From assembly GCF_025149915.1 (NCBI RefSeq), contig NZ_CP102278.1, forward strand, positions 2,146,501 through 2,210,500: 64,000 nucleotides of DNA, read 5' to 3'. Shown here piece by piece: positions 1 to 8,096 of the stretch. The DNA is from Coprococcus eutactus (GTDB lineage Bacteria; Bacillota; Clostridia; Lachnospirales; Lachnospiraceae). Positions within the stretch are counted from its first letter, which is position 1. Each line of letters begins with the position of its first letter. The notes under the pieces were generated by a model that was not told the origin of the DNA, did no database searches, and saw nothing but the letters and a program-made list of their open reading frames with translations. The translations under genes and the position numbers were made by a program.

Positions 1-502
1 CCGGACAATCTTCTCTGCCTAAATACACACGATTGGTTATCTTCAAATAATTATCCGATCTCACATACTGATTATAACGCCCTAACCAAAATCCAAATGT
101 ACCATTGTCCTGTATCCATCCTTCACTGTCTTTGTCATAAAAATTCCATCCGCCTCCAGCGGTTTCTGATCTTTCCCAGTCCACATCGCCTTTCCCAATA
201 AGATCAGCGAATTCATCTCTGTTATCAGTGAACTTTTCTTTGGCCTTAAAATATACCACGCCAACATCTTCTACATCAGAAAAGTCTATCTTAGATGGCA
301 GCTCCAGATTATCCGGCTTGTACGTTATATCCTCGATATCAACATTCTTTAACTCCTGCGGGCTGCAGTAATCCACCCCTTCAAGATCTATCTGCTTGCT
401 TTCGCCGTAGCCGTTCATATTTTTCTTTACCTGATCCGGTGCTTCCTGACATCCGGATAGTATGCATACACATCCCAGAAAAGCCAACAGTAATTTTTTC
501 AT
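1..502 (-). CDS. Putative lipoprotein, C-terminus beyond the window
   Basis: The frame opens with an ATG at 502 preceded by a GGGGG-rich ribosome binding site and stays open to base 1, about 167 codons. The product begins MKKLLLAFLGCVCILSGCQE, a lipoprotein signal peptide with lipobox LSGC, so it should be exported and lipid-anchored at Cys18. The mature part is acidic and has aromatic patches (a WNFYDKDSEGW stretch and FGFWLGRYNQY); I do not recognise a family. It is the third - strand gene after the AgrD-like precursor and the small secreted protein, so it might be read from the same transcript, although a weak hairpin lies between. Function unknown. Confidence 0.75.
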   Translation of the reverse strand, partial: MKKLLLAFLGCVCILSGCQEAPDQVKKNMNGYGESKQIDLEGVDYCSPQELKNVDIEDITYKPDNLELPSKIDFSDVEDVGVVYFKAKEKFTDNRDEFADLIGKGDVDWERSETAGGGWNFYDKDSEGWIQDNGTFGFWLGRYNQYVRSDNYLKITNRVYLGREDCP

Positions 503-524
503 TGTAAATTCCCCCTTCACGTCA

Positions 525-562
525 AATAGCCAGACAGTATTTTGATTACAATCTGGCTATTC
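525..562. terminator. Weak inverted repeat, possible terminator
   Basis: A 10-bp perfect inverted repeat (AATAGCCAGA, 17-base loop, TCTGGCTATT) lies between the secreted-protein gene and the lipoprotein gene. Neither side carries a good T tract, so it could be a weak terminator, an mRNA-stabilising hairpin or an operator. Confidence 0.35.
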
Positions 563-600
563 TATGTTTATATTACCATTATATCTTTTTCCTTTATAAT

Positions 601-1002
601 TTAGAAAATAAAATATCCCGAACTGTAAAGAGAATTTAATATACTTGGGTTTGTTATTGCGGCCCTACCTGTTACACTTGTTCCTTTTTTTACCTTATCT
701 GGTGAATCAACAGACTTACAGGTATTTAAAAATACACTCAAGCCACCTGAAGATGATTGAACATATACCCATCCGTTACCACTGCAACTGAAGCTTGAAA
801 TTACAGCACTCACTACCTTAGTTGAACTCATAGTTCCCGATACAGTCTTACTTGTGATCACATCACTTGATGGCGCTCCCTTAGTATATCTCAAAGACCA
901 TCCAGCCGTTGCAGCCTTAGTGGAAATTGCAGTTATCATTATTGCAGCCACTACCAATATTACGATCTTCCCCATATTTAATATCGACTTTTTACTATTC
1001 AT
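601..1002 (-). CDS. Small secreted protein of unknown function in the agr locus
   Basis: 133 aa from the ATG at 1002. A GTG two codons upstream (1008) is possible, but the AAGGGAG site sits 9 bases from the ATG and only 3 from the GTG, so the ATG is favoured. Residues 1-33 form a classical signal peptide ending near STKAATA. The mature part of about 100 residues is rich in Ser, Thr, Val and Gly with two Cys, looks beta-rich and has no domain I recognise. It starts 40 bases after the stop of the AgrD-like precursor, so the two probably share a transcript. That suggests an exported product whose level follows the quorum signal, for example a secreted effector or bacteriocin-like protein. The role is inference. 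Confidence 0.75.
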   Translation of the reverse strand: MNSKKSILNMGKIVILVVAAIMITAISTKAATAGWSLRYTKGAPSSDVITSKTVSGTMSSTKVVSAVISSFSCSGNGWVYVQSSSGGLSVFLNTCKSVDSPDKVKKGTSVTGRAAITNPSILNSLYSSGYFIF

Positions 1003-1042
1003 ATACACTTGCTCCCTTCTGATTTATTTGTGTTACTTTCTT

Positions 1043-1192
1043 TTACCGTTTTCCTGCTTCTGTGTTTATCAATACTTCTGGCCGCTTGGGTTCATACAGG
1101 AGCCCCCAACAATTATGACCGGCTTTCTCTCTTGCAACCCACTCAACAACTTTTGCAAGACCTGTATAAATCATCTTTTTCCTGTCATTCAC
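1043..1192 (-). CDS. agrD: AgrD-like cyclic (thio)lactone autoinducer peptide precursor
   Basis: 49 codons from a GTG at 1192, with GGAGG nine bases upstream. An internal ATG at 1174 is a weaker start. The product has the three-part AgrD layout: a short amphipathic N-terminal helix (MIYTGLAKVVEWVAREKAG), a signal segment HNCWGLLY, and a conserved tail EPKRPEVL followed by charged residues. The single Cys in front of bulky hydrophobics and the following (E)PK-P motif match clostridial cyclic lactone autoinducer precursors. AgrB would cut after Leu or Tyr and close a ring on the Cys, giving a 5- or 6-membered thiolactone; the exact ends are inferred. The gene is divergent from the kinase, regulator and agrB genes instead of lying between agrB and agrC. 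Likely activated by the LytTR regulator through the repeats at 1284-1325. Confidence 0.85.
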   Translation of the reverse strand: MNDRKKMIYTGLAKVVEWVAREKAGHNCWGLLYEPKRPEVLINTEAGKR

Positions 1193-1238
1193 TCCCCCTG
1201 TCCTCCTTTCACTAAAATCTTATTATGCCCTTATATTT

Positions 1239-1283
1239 AGTATATCTTTATACTAACATTATTTTTGTTACTTACAAGTACAT
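1239..1283 (-). promoter_or_regulatory. Candidate agrD promoter region
   Basis: Reading the - strand, a TATACT -10 candidate lies at 1244-1239, about 46 bases before the agrD GTG; an overlapping TATAAA is an alternative. No good -35 hexamer is seen 16-18 bases upstream, as expected of an activator-dependent promoter. The LytTR-like repeats begin directly upstream. Confidence 0.45.
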
Positions 1284-1325
1284 TGGTCATGAACGACATA
1301 TTTCTGGTCGCAATCGACATTTTTC
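1284..1325. promoter_or_regulatory. Tandem 21-bp direct repeat, putative LytTR operator
   Basis: Two adjacent 21-bp units (1284-1304 and 1305-1325) match at 16 of 21 positions and share TGGTC and CGACAT cores. A 21-bp period is two helical turns, the same as a pair of 9-bp LytTR half-sites separated by 12 bp at AgrA promoters. The repeat lies in the divergent gap between agrD (-) and the kinase gene (+), about 15 bp upstream of the kinase -35 region, so one regulator could control both directions. Binding by the regulator encoded at 2743-3483 is inference. Confidence 0.65.
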
Positions 1326-1339
1326 ACACTTATCTTTCA

Positions 1340-1368
1340 TCACTTATTTTATTTATATATGCTATAAT
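1340..1368 (+). promoter_or_regulatory. Promoter of the agr kinase-regulator-agrB operon
   Basis: An extended -10 (TGcTATAAT, hexamer at 1363-1368) follows a weak -35 (TCACTT, 1340-1345) with a 17-bp spacer. The start codon of the kinase is 36 bases downstream, after a GAAAGGA ribosome binding site. Confidence 0.65.
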
Positions 1369-1403
1369 ATATTTATATAATTAATTGAAAGGAAAACACT
1401 TAT

Positions 1404-2738
1404 ATGGAATATATATGGGAATTATTTATAAATTTACTTGGCACATCCCTTTTTTTTATATTTGCAAATGGCAAACTGGACAGAAAAGAAATACGATATA
1501 TCTACGCTAAACAGACCATTGCCTGCATTATCATTTCTATAGTATTGTGGATTATGAATATATACAACATGCCTACCATATTAACAATACTTTTTGTTCT
1601 CATTTTATTTCATTACATATATGTGGAAATCTTTTTTTCGGCTTCACATATAGAGAAGTTCTTTTGGGTAATCGTCTTTGCAATGACATCCATATTTGCG
1701 GAAGCACTTACCACAATAATTCCCACACAGCTTTTTCACATAGACCTGTCCGAAGAACTAATGGGGGGAACTCTGAGAATTCCATTCACATTACTTTACA
1801 TGCTGCTCATCGCAGTGTTTGTCATCACACTATTATGTTTTTCATCCAGAACATTTAAACTTAACTTCATAGAAAAGATCAGTTTTATTTTTATATCCGT
1901 ACTATGTATAATAATCGAAAATCTAATTGTCGTAACACAGACAGTTAAGTACAAATCTCATATAAGATTACTTACAAACACCTTGTATATGGTGTTCTTC
2001 CTTGTACTAGCTTTATTTGTGGCACTCACTATATATGTATATCAACTTGGGATTCAAAGAGAAAGATTTCTCCAATTGTCTAAAGAACAAATTATTTCTG
2101 ATATGGAAAACAAGCAATACGAACAGATTATAAGTTCAATAGCTGAACTCAGATATTTAAAGCATGATATTTATAACCATCTTAATGCTTTAAATACATT
2201 GTTATCCAATCAGGATTATATCGAAGCCCAACATTATATACATGAATTGTCCGACTCAATAGAATCCGACCATTATATATTAACTAGTGGTAATTCTACC
2301 ATGGACAGTATTCTCACAAACAAGTTCATACAATGCAAATCGTCTGGAATTAAAGTCAACTACTCTGTTTTTTTACCAGAATGTATACCTCTTTCCGACA
2401 TCGAGATATGCTCAATTATCGGCAATCTATTTGACAATGCCATTGAGGCCTGCTTAAGAATATCTAGTGACGACGAAAAATGCATAGACCTAAATATAAA
2501 ACCTTTTCAACAAATGTTATCAATTGTGATATTAAATACCTCTGACGGTATATATATCCCACACAAGTCACACACATTTGCATCAAGAAAAACCGAATTG
2601 TCTAATATAAATCACGGACTTGGTTTATCACGTATAGAAACCATCGTGAAAAAACATAACGGAATGATGGACATCACTCCATCAAAAAAGGATTTCACTG
2701 TATCAATACTGCTACCATTATCTGAAAGCGAGGTATAG
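1404..2738 (+). CDS. agrC: AgrC-like peptide-sensing histidine kinase
   Basis: 444 aa. Residues 1 to about 215 form six or seven hydrophobic segments, the membrane domain that receives a cyclic peptide signal in AgrC. A coiled linker follows, then the phosphoacceptor motif HDIYNHL with His254, and a GHKL ATPase domain with N-box NLFDNAIEAC (341-350) and G-box GLGLSR (405-410). This HPK10-type layout is specific to kinases paired with LytTR regulators. The following regulator gene begins 4 bases after the stop, and agrB comes after that, so kinase, regulator and signal-processing protease form one + strand operon. The expected ligand is the peptide from the divergent agrD. Family assignment is firm; ligand identity is inferred. 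Confidence 0.9.
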   Translation: MEYIWELFINLLGTSLFFIFANGKLDRKEIRYIYAKQTIACIIISIVLWIMNIYNMPTILTILFVLILFHYIYVEIFFSASHIEKFFWVIVFAMTSIFAEALTTIIPTQLFHIDLSEELMGGTLRIPFTLLYMLLIAVFVITLLCFSSRTFKLNFIEKISFIFISVLCIIIENLIVVTQTVKYKSHIRLLTNTLYMVFFLVLALFVALTIYVYQLGIQRERFLQLSKEQIISDMENKQYEQIISSIAELRYLKHDIYNHLNALNTLLSNQDYIEAQHYIHELSDSIESDHYILTSGNSTMDSILTNKFIQCKSSGIKVNYSVFLPECIPLSDIEICSIIGNLFDNAIEACLRISSDDEKCIDLNIKPFQQMLSIVILNTSDGIYIPHKSHTFASRKTELSNINHGLGLSRIETIVKKHNGMMDITPSKKDFTVSILLPLSESEV

Positions 2739-2742
2739 GTTG

Positions 2743-3483
2743 ATGAATATTAAAATTGCTATATTAGAAGATAACAACATACAAGCTGGACAATTGATTA
2801 AAATTATAAATAATTGGGGAAATAATAAATTGCACGCTATTTCAATTACACACTACAAAACATCAAGTGATATTCTTAATGATGAAAATGCGATAAATTG
2901 TAATCTGCTTTTCTCTGATATAGAACTAGAAAAAAATCTACGCAAAACGGACACAATAGAACCTTGTGACCAAAACGGAATTGAAATTTGTATTCAACTT
3001 CGAAAAAATGGTTTCAAAGGCGATATAATTTTTCTCACAGCTTTTAAAGACTATGTTTTTGATGGTTATCATGTACAGGCAACAAACTATCTTCTAAAAC
3101 CTGTAACTTACGAGACCATAGAAAAATGTCTTAACAACTATACAGCCTTACATCAAGCCGATTATTATTATATACATAAAGATAAAAACATAAAGCAAAT
3201 TCCATACAATTCTATAATTTCTATAAGCAGATTGGGACATGATTGCTGTATTAATACTACGTCCGGACTTTATACAGAACGTACCTCTCTTCAAACTATA
3301 GAAAAACATATGCCTGTCCAATTTGTCAGATGTCATAAATCATGCATTATAAACATGAATTACGTTACATCCCTTTCAGGTTCCACTATACATCTTTCAA
3401 ATAAACAGACGCAACTTGTCGGTAGAACTTATTACGAAAGTATAAAAAATGCACTATTAAAAATGGTTCGGAATTCGTACTAA
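2743..3483 (+). CDS. agrA: AgrA-like LytTR response regulator
   Basis: 246 aa from the ATG at 2743, with GAGG nine bases upstream; a TTG codon directly before it is less likely. Residues 1-125 are a receiver domain with acidic pocket LEDN near the N-terminus, phosphorylated Asp59 in FSDIEL, Thr in FLTAFKDYVFDGY, and Lys in LLKPV. From about residue 140 to the end is a LytTR DNA-binding domain with the typical FVRCHKSCIINMNYV core. It should be phosphorylated by the upstream kinase and bind paired direct repeats such as those at 1284-1325, activating agrD and possibly its own operon. Confidence 0.9.
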   Translation: MNIKIAILEDNNIQAGQLIKIINNWGNNKLHAISITHYKTSSDILNDENAINCNLLFSDIELEKNLRKTDTIEPCDQNGIEICIQLRKNGFKGDIIFLTAFKDYVFDGYHVQATNYLLKPVTYETIEKCLNNYTALHQADYYYIHKDKNIKQIPYNSIISISRLGHDCCINTTSGLYTERTSLQTIEKHMPVQFVRCHKSCIINMNYVTSLSGSTIHLSNKQTQLVGRTYYESIKNALLKMVRNSY

Positions 3484-3493
3484 GGAGATACAA

Positions 3494-4072
3494 ATGATTG
3501 AAAAAATTTCTTCCAAACTTGCTATTAATTTATTAAATAAAATTCATGTGGATGATCATGATACACAATACGAGATACTGGAATATGGAATAGAATGTAT
3601 TATAAATATGCTTATTCCTATATCCTTTTATACTATACTTGCTGTTTACATAAAATTTTTACCCCAAATGCTAATATGGCTTTTCTTTTTTCTCTTTTAT
3701 CGTAATTTGATAGGCGGTTACCATGCCGACTCGCACATAAAATGTATTTTTTTTAGTTCTCTTTATGGTTTAACAGCTATATATTCAATTCAATTATTAT
3801 CATGTATAAATCTCTATCTCCAAATAATTACACTTTTTTTACTTTTTATAATTCACATATTAACAAAACCTATCATTCATCATTTAGATGATGATACTCC
3901 AGAATATATAAGAAAATATAGAATTAAAATCTTCATATTCTTTGTTATTTCATGTGTTTTGATTCTTATTTGCAACAGTCCTATGACATCAATCAGTACT
4001 GCCATATTTACTGGTCTAATCAGTGCTGAAATATTATATGTAATTGCGTGTTTTAAACATAGATACCACTAA
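3494..4072 (+). CDS. agrB: AgrB membrane cysteine protease for AgrD processing
   Basis: 192 aa integral membrane protein with about five or six hydrophobic segments. The catalytic pair is visible as His77 in GGYHAD and Cys84 in HIKC, at exactly the numbering known for Staphylococcus aureus AgrB. The RNLIGGYHA motif is diagnostic of the family. AgrB cuts the C-terminal tail of AgrD, forms the thiolactone and helps export. The gene follows the regulator by 10 bases, with AAGGAG as ribosome binding site. No agrD copy was found next to it on the + strand; its likely substrate is the divergent precursor at 1043-1192. Confidence 0.93.
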   Translation: MIEKISSKLAINLLNKIHVDDHDTQYEILEYGIECIINMLIPISFYTILAVYIKFLPQMLIWLFFFLFYRNLIGGYHADSHIKCIFFSSLYGLTAIYSIQLLSCINLYLQIITLFLLFIIHILTKPIIHHLDDDTPEYIRKYRIKIFIFFVISCVLILICNSPMTSISTAIFTGLISAEILYVIACFKHRYH

Positions 4073-4183
4073 TATTTCTAATATGTCATCTGTTTAACTA
4101 TTCCTACCTTGCATCCCTCACTCATGCCATCAAATTTTCGCCATTTGCCCTTATTTTTACTATATTTTTGTACATTATAATTA

Positions 4184-4212
4184 TTGCATTGGTTTTTTCA
4201 CTATGCTAGAAT
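4184..4212 (+). promoter_or_regulatory. typA promoter
   Basis: TTGCAT (4184-4189), 17-bp spacer, TAGAAT (4207-4212) with an extended TG two bases before the -10. The typA start codon is 47 bases downstream. Confidence 0.7.
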
Positions 4213-4259
4213 GTTAAACGTTGTAAAGTAGACTAAATTAGAAAGAAAGAGTGAAAATT

Positions 4260-6086
4260 ATGAAGATAACAAGAGATGATATCAGAAATGTGGCTATCAT
4301 CGCCCACGTTGACCATGGTAAGACAACACTTGTAGACGAGCTCTTAAAGCAGAGCGGTGTATTCCGTGACAACCAGGAGGTCGCTGAGCGTGTCATGGAT
4401 TCCAACGATATCGAGCGTGAAAGAGGTATCACTATCCTCTCCAAGAACACTGCCGTAACATATGGGAACACCAAGATCAACATCATTGATACTCCGGGTC
4501 ATGCCGACTTCGGCGGTGAGGTCGAGCGAGTTCTGAAGATGGTAAACGGCGTAATCCTCGTTGTTGACGCATTTGAGGGACCTATGCCACAGACTAAGTT
4601 CGTTCTGAAAAAAGCTCTTGAGCTTAATCTTGCAGTTATCGTATGTGTAAATAAATGTGATCGTCCGGAGGCACGCCCTGATGAGGTCGTTGACGAAGTT
4701 CTTGAGCTTCTCATCGAGCTTGATGCAAATGAAGATCAGCTTGACTGTCCATTTGTATTTGCTTCCGCAAAGTCTGGATATGCAACCCTTGACTCATCTG
4801 CGCCGGGTACAGACATGAAGCCTCTGTTCGACACTATCATTGATTACATTCCTGCCCCTACAGGTGATCCTGATGCAGGTGTACAGATGCTTGTCAGCAC
4901 CATCGACTACAACGAGTACGTTGGACGTATCGGTGTCGGCAAAGTCGACAACGGTGTCCTCAAGATAAATGAGGATCTCGTCATCGTAAACGAGCATGAC
5001 CCAGACAAGCTTGAGAAGGTTCGTATCGGAAAGCTTTTCGAGTATGAAGGACTTAACAAGATAGAAGTCAAGGAAGCACAGATCGGCTCTATAGTTGCAG
5101 TTTCAGGTATCGCAGATGTACAGATAGGTGATACTCTCTGCTCCCCTGAGAATCCTGATCCAATTCCTTTCCAGAAGATTTCTGAGCCAACCATCGCCAT
5201 GACATTCATGGTAAATGACTCTCCTCTCGCAGGCAAGGAAGGCAAGTTCGTGACATCAAGACATCTCCGTGAGAGACTTTTCAGAGAGCTGAACACAGAT
5301 GTCAGCCTCAGAGTTGAGGAGACAGACACAACTGAGGCATTCAAGGTTTCAGGTCGTGGTGAGCTCCACCTGTCAGTCCTCATCGAGAACATGAGACGTG
5401 AGGGTTACGAGTTTGCAGTAAGTAAGGCTGAGGTTATCTACAAGGAAGATGAGCTCGGACATAAGCTTGAGCCATTTGAGATCGCTTATATAGATGTACC
5501 GGATGAATTTGCCGGAACAATAATCAACATGCTGAACCAGAGAAAAGGTGAGCTCCAGGGAATGGCTCCTACAGGAAACGGAACCACAAGACTTGAGTTC
5601 TCTGTTCCATCCCGTGGACTTATCGGATTCCGTGGAGACTTCATGACTGCTACCAAGGGTACCGGAATCATCAACACAACATTCGATGAGTATCTCCCAT
5701 ACAAGGGTGACATGAGCTACCGTTCAAAAGGCTCACTCATCGCATTTGAGTCAGGTACTTCGATCACATACGGTCTGTTCAACGCACAGGAGCGTGGAAC
5801 TCTGTTTATCGGACCAGGTGAGCAGGTTTATGCCGGTATGGTTGTCGGTGAGAATCCTCGTGCAGAGGACATGGAAGTCAATGTCTGCAAGAAGAAGCAG
5901 CTTACCAATACTCGTTCTTCAGGATCAGATGACGCCCTTAAGCTTTCACCTCCAAAGGTGATGAGTCTTGAGCAGGCTCTTGATTTCATCGACACTGATG
6001 AGCTCCTTGAGATCACACCAAAGTCATTCAGGATCCGTAAGAAGATTCTTGACCACACTCTGCGTTACAGAGCTAACAGAAAGTAG
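4260..6086 (+). CDS. typA: Translational GTPase TypA/BipA
   Basis: 608 aa from the ATG at 4260 ([20 protein letters not shown]). A GTG three codons upstream is less likely because TypA proteins start close to this motif. The G-domain motifs are all present: AHVDHGKTT (G1), RGITI (G2), DTPGHADF (G3) and NKCDRP (G4), followed by EF-G-like domains II, III and V and the TypA-specific C-terminal domain, including [10 protein letters not shown] and a terminal RKK. Length equals the family norm. TypA is a ribosome-binding GTPase involved in stress and low-temperature adaptation and 50S assembly. It is monocistronic, with its own promoter and terminator. Confidence 0.97.
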   Translation: MKITRDDIRNVAIIAHVDHGKTTLVDELLKQSGVFRDNQEVAERVMDSNDIERERGITILSKNTAVTYGNTKINIIDTPGHADFGGEVERVLKMVNGVILVVDAFEGPMPQTKFVLKKALELNLAVIVCVNKCDRPEARPDEVVDEVLELLIELDANEDQLDCPFVFASAKSGYATLDSSAPGTDMKPLFDTIIDYIPAPTGDPDAGVQMLVSTIDYNEYVGRIGVGKVDNGVLKINEDLVIVNEHDPDKLEKVRIGKLFEYEGLNKIEVKEAQIGSIVAVSGIADVQIGDTLCSPENPDPIPFQKISEPTIAMTFMVNDSPLAGKEGKFVTSRHLRERLFRELNTDVSLRVEETDTTEAFKVSGRGELHLSVLIENMRREGYEFAVSKAEVIYKEDELGHKLEPFEIAYIDVPDEFAGTIINMLNQRKGELQGMAPTGNGTTRLEFSVPSRGLIGFRGDFMTATKGTGIINTTFDEYLPYKGDMSYRSKGSLIAFESGTSITYGLFNAQERGTLFIGPGEQVYAGMVVGENPRAEDMEVNVCKKKQLTNTRSSGSDDALKLSPPKVMSLEQALDFIDTDELLEITPKSFRIRKKILDHTLRYRANRK

Positions 6087-6114
6087 ACCGACGAACGAAA
6101 TATAACTATAACAT

Positions 6115-6162
6115 AAAAGAGATAACTCACACTCTGATGCGAATTATCTCTTTTCTTTTTTA
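6115..6162 (+). terminator. typA terminator
   Basis: An 11-bp perfect stem (AAAAGAGATAA at 6115-6125 with TTATCTCTTTT at 6144-6154) is followed by CTTTTTTAT, a classical intrinsic terminator 29 bases after the typA stop. Confidence 0.85.
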
Positions 6163-6657
6163 TGCTATTTATCGGCGGTTATTTATCTACTTGTTTTTTA
6201 GGGTCTTTTTTTGTCTTTTTTATGTAGTTTATCTATTTGTCCTTTGGGGCTTTTGGGCTTTTTATGTAATTTATCTATTTGGGCTTTTCTGTCTTTTCTG
6301 TAAATCATCTTAACCCATGGGCATCCTGACCCATGTAATTTGTAACACCATGTTTTTCTATTTTGTTTAGAATTCAAATGTATTTGATACAAAATTATAC
6401 TAACTTCCAGCAGGAGTCGCATTCTAGGATAACTTCTTTATTTTTTATACCTTGCCCCCAATTACAGGATGATTCAGGATAATTTTATCCTTTTTATCCA
6501 TAAACAGACCGATTAGGGAAAAACTCTTTATCTACAAACAGACCGATCATAGAAAACCATATTTAATTCAAATGGAAGTCAGAGCACATAAGACTATCCG
6601 ATCATTCAGCTCCCTCAGTTTAAAAAACGCCCTATTTTAACGCCATATTCTCTTCTA
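6163..6657. other. Gene-free intergenic region with degenerate short repeats
   Basis: About 500 bases between the convergent ends of typA and the MacB-type permease gene. I see no credible gene. A T-rich unit of about 24 bases (core TTTATGTARTTTATCTATTTG) occurs at 6216-6239 and 6258-6281, with weaker relatives around 6160-6195. A second pair with a 34-base period shares AAACAGACCGAT at 6502-6513 and 6536-6547. The - strand lysine-rich frame over 6198-6422 only reflects the repeats. Confidence 0.6.
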
Positions 6658-6685
6658 GCTTCTATCTTCTGGCTTCTATCTTCTG
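6658..6685. repeat. Tandem duplication of 14 bp at a gene end
   Basis: GCTTCTATCTTCTG occurs twice in direct succession (6658-6671, 6672-6685). The second unit contains the TAG stop of the permease gene, so slippage here would alter the C-terminus or the untranslated end. Confidence 0.7.
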
Positions 6686-8016
6686 GTCACTGCGTCTATC
6701 GGTCTGAGTTTCGTGGCCCAGCGCGCCGGGAAGTAGCCCGCTGCCACACCGAGAACCACAGAGCCCATCATCCCGGCAAGCGCCAGCCACCAAGGTATAT
6801 ATGATATATTTGTCCCCTTCGCCAGATGGAACATACTTACAGCACATTTGTCTATGATCACCTTTACTCCGTAAGAACAGCCAACCCCAAGTACACCGCC
6901 TGCCGCACCAATAATCGCTGCCTCGGCAAGGAACAGAAGTCTCAGCTCATCAATATCGCAGCCGAGAACTTTGAGTATTCCTATCTCATTTACACGGTCA
7001 AATACCGAAGTGGTCATGGTATTGCTTATTCCGATCACGGCTACCACGAGCGCTATCGTTCCTATGCCTCCAAGGAGCAGCTGTATCATCTTCAGATACT
7101 TTTGTATGGTGTCAAGGTATTCCTTTGCATTCTCTGTCTGGTATCCCATGTCCTGAAACTTCTTAACAATAGCATCCACATTGTTGGTGTCGTCCACTGT
7201 CACGATCGCCGCAGTGTATATGAACTCCCGGTAGCTATTGCCATTTCCATCCACCGGCTGCCCTTCAAGCTTTCCATCCACGCTCACTCTCTTTAACAGA
7301 CTCTTCAAATAATCCATATCACAATAAATCGTCTGTGACTTTTCACTGTAGGTTGAAGTATACACCTCTCCCTCTGTATTATCTGAATCGTCATCGGAAG
7401 CTATGTCTGCACTCCCATCTGCCAGCACACCCGTAAGTTTCAGCTTGACTGTCTTTGCATTCTCATCCCCCCAGCCAAATACCGTATCAAATCGCCTGCC
7501 TGTAAGTGAACCAATGCCCTTTTTCTCTTTTTTTTCAAAGCTCGTATAGGTGTTCGGATTAAAGAACAATTTTCCTACACTGCTCCCTGCCGCAAAGCCC
7601 TTGCCATCTGAGTCTTTTATCACATTTTCGCCATTTATAAGTTTCCATGTTGAAAGTTCATCGCCAGGAACACCCACAAGATTTCCATAATACTCATATT
7701 CCCCATACTTCATAGTGACAGGAACTTCGTATACCGAATAACATCCACTCACATTCGAAAATTTTGAGAATGTCTCTATCGTTTTGTCTGTTATCATCCT
7801 GTCCTTGTGCTTGCCTCCGGTCTCACTGTATACCTTTATCTGATTAACACTTCCGCTATCTACGACAGAATCTATCATCTCTTTTTTCACACCGAGTCCT
7901 ACAGACATCAGCGCAACTACTGAGATAACACCTATCATTACTCCCAGAACGGTCAGAAAGGTTCGAATCTTTCTCCTTTTCATATTCATAAGGCACAAAT
8001 GCCATATCCATCCCAT
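6676..8016 (-). CDS. MacB-type ABC transporter permease
   Basis: 446 aa with the MacB/FtsX permease layout: one N-terminal transmembrane segment (about residues 18-40, TFLTVLGVMIGVISVVALMS), a large extracytoplasmic domain of about 270 residues, and three C-terminal segments (about 315-430). The start at 8016 has GGGGGA seven to eight bases upstream. MacB-type permeases power movement of substrates outside the membrane or mechanotransmission, not classical import. The ATPase for it is probably the one at 9166-9831. Last gene of the envelope operon; the substrate is unknown. Confidence 0.85.
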   Translation of the reverse strand: MGWIWHLCLMNMKRRKIRTFLTVLGVMIGVISVVALMSVGLGVKKEMIDSVVDSGSVNQIKVYSETGGKHKDRMITDKTIETFSKFSNVSGCYSVYEVPVTMKYGEYEYYGNLVGVPGDELSTWKLINGENVIKDSDGKGFAAGSSVGKLFFNPNTYTSFEKKEKKGIGSLTGRRFDTVFGWGDENAKTVKLKLTGVLADGSADIASDDDSDNTEGEVYTSTYSEKSQTIYCDMDYLKSLLKRVSVDGKLEGQPVDGNGNSYREFIYTAAIVTVDDTNNVDAIVKKFQDMGYQTENAKEYLDTIQKYLKMIQLLLGGIGTIALVVAVIGISNTMTTSVFDRVNEIGILKVLGCDIDELRLLFLAEAAIIGAAGGVLGVGCSYGVKVIIDKCAVSMFHLAKGTNISYIPWWLALAGMMGSVVLGVAAGYFPARWATKLRPIDAVTRR

Positions 8017-8096
8017 ATATCATCTTCCCCCTGTATATTGAAATATCAAGTTTTCATAGAAAACTTGATACATCCATATTAAACACCAGCCACACC

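Noticed and set aside
854..1240. Long + strand frame opposite agrD and the secreted protein
   Set aside because: It is antisense to two genes with good starts and signal or precursor motifs; it has no ribosome binding site of its own.
6198..6422. Lysine-rich 74-codon frame with repeated QIDKLHKK on the - strand
   Set aside because: No ribosome binding site, and its repeats come directly from the T-rich DNA repeats in an intergenic gap.
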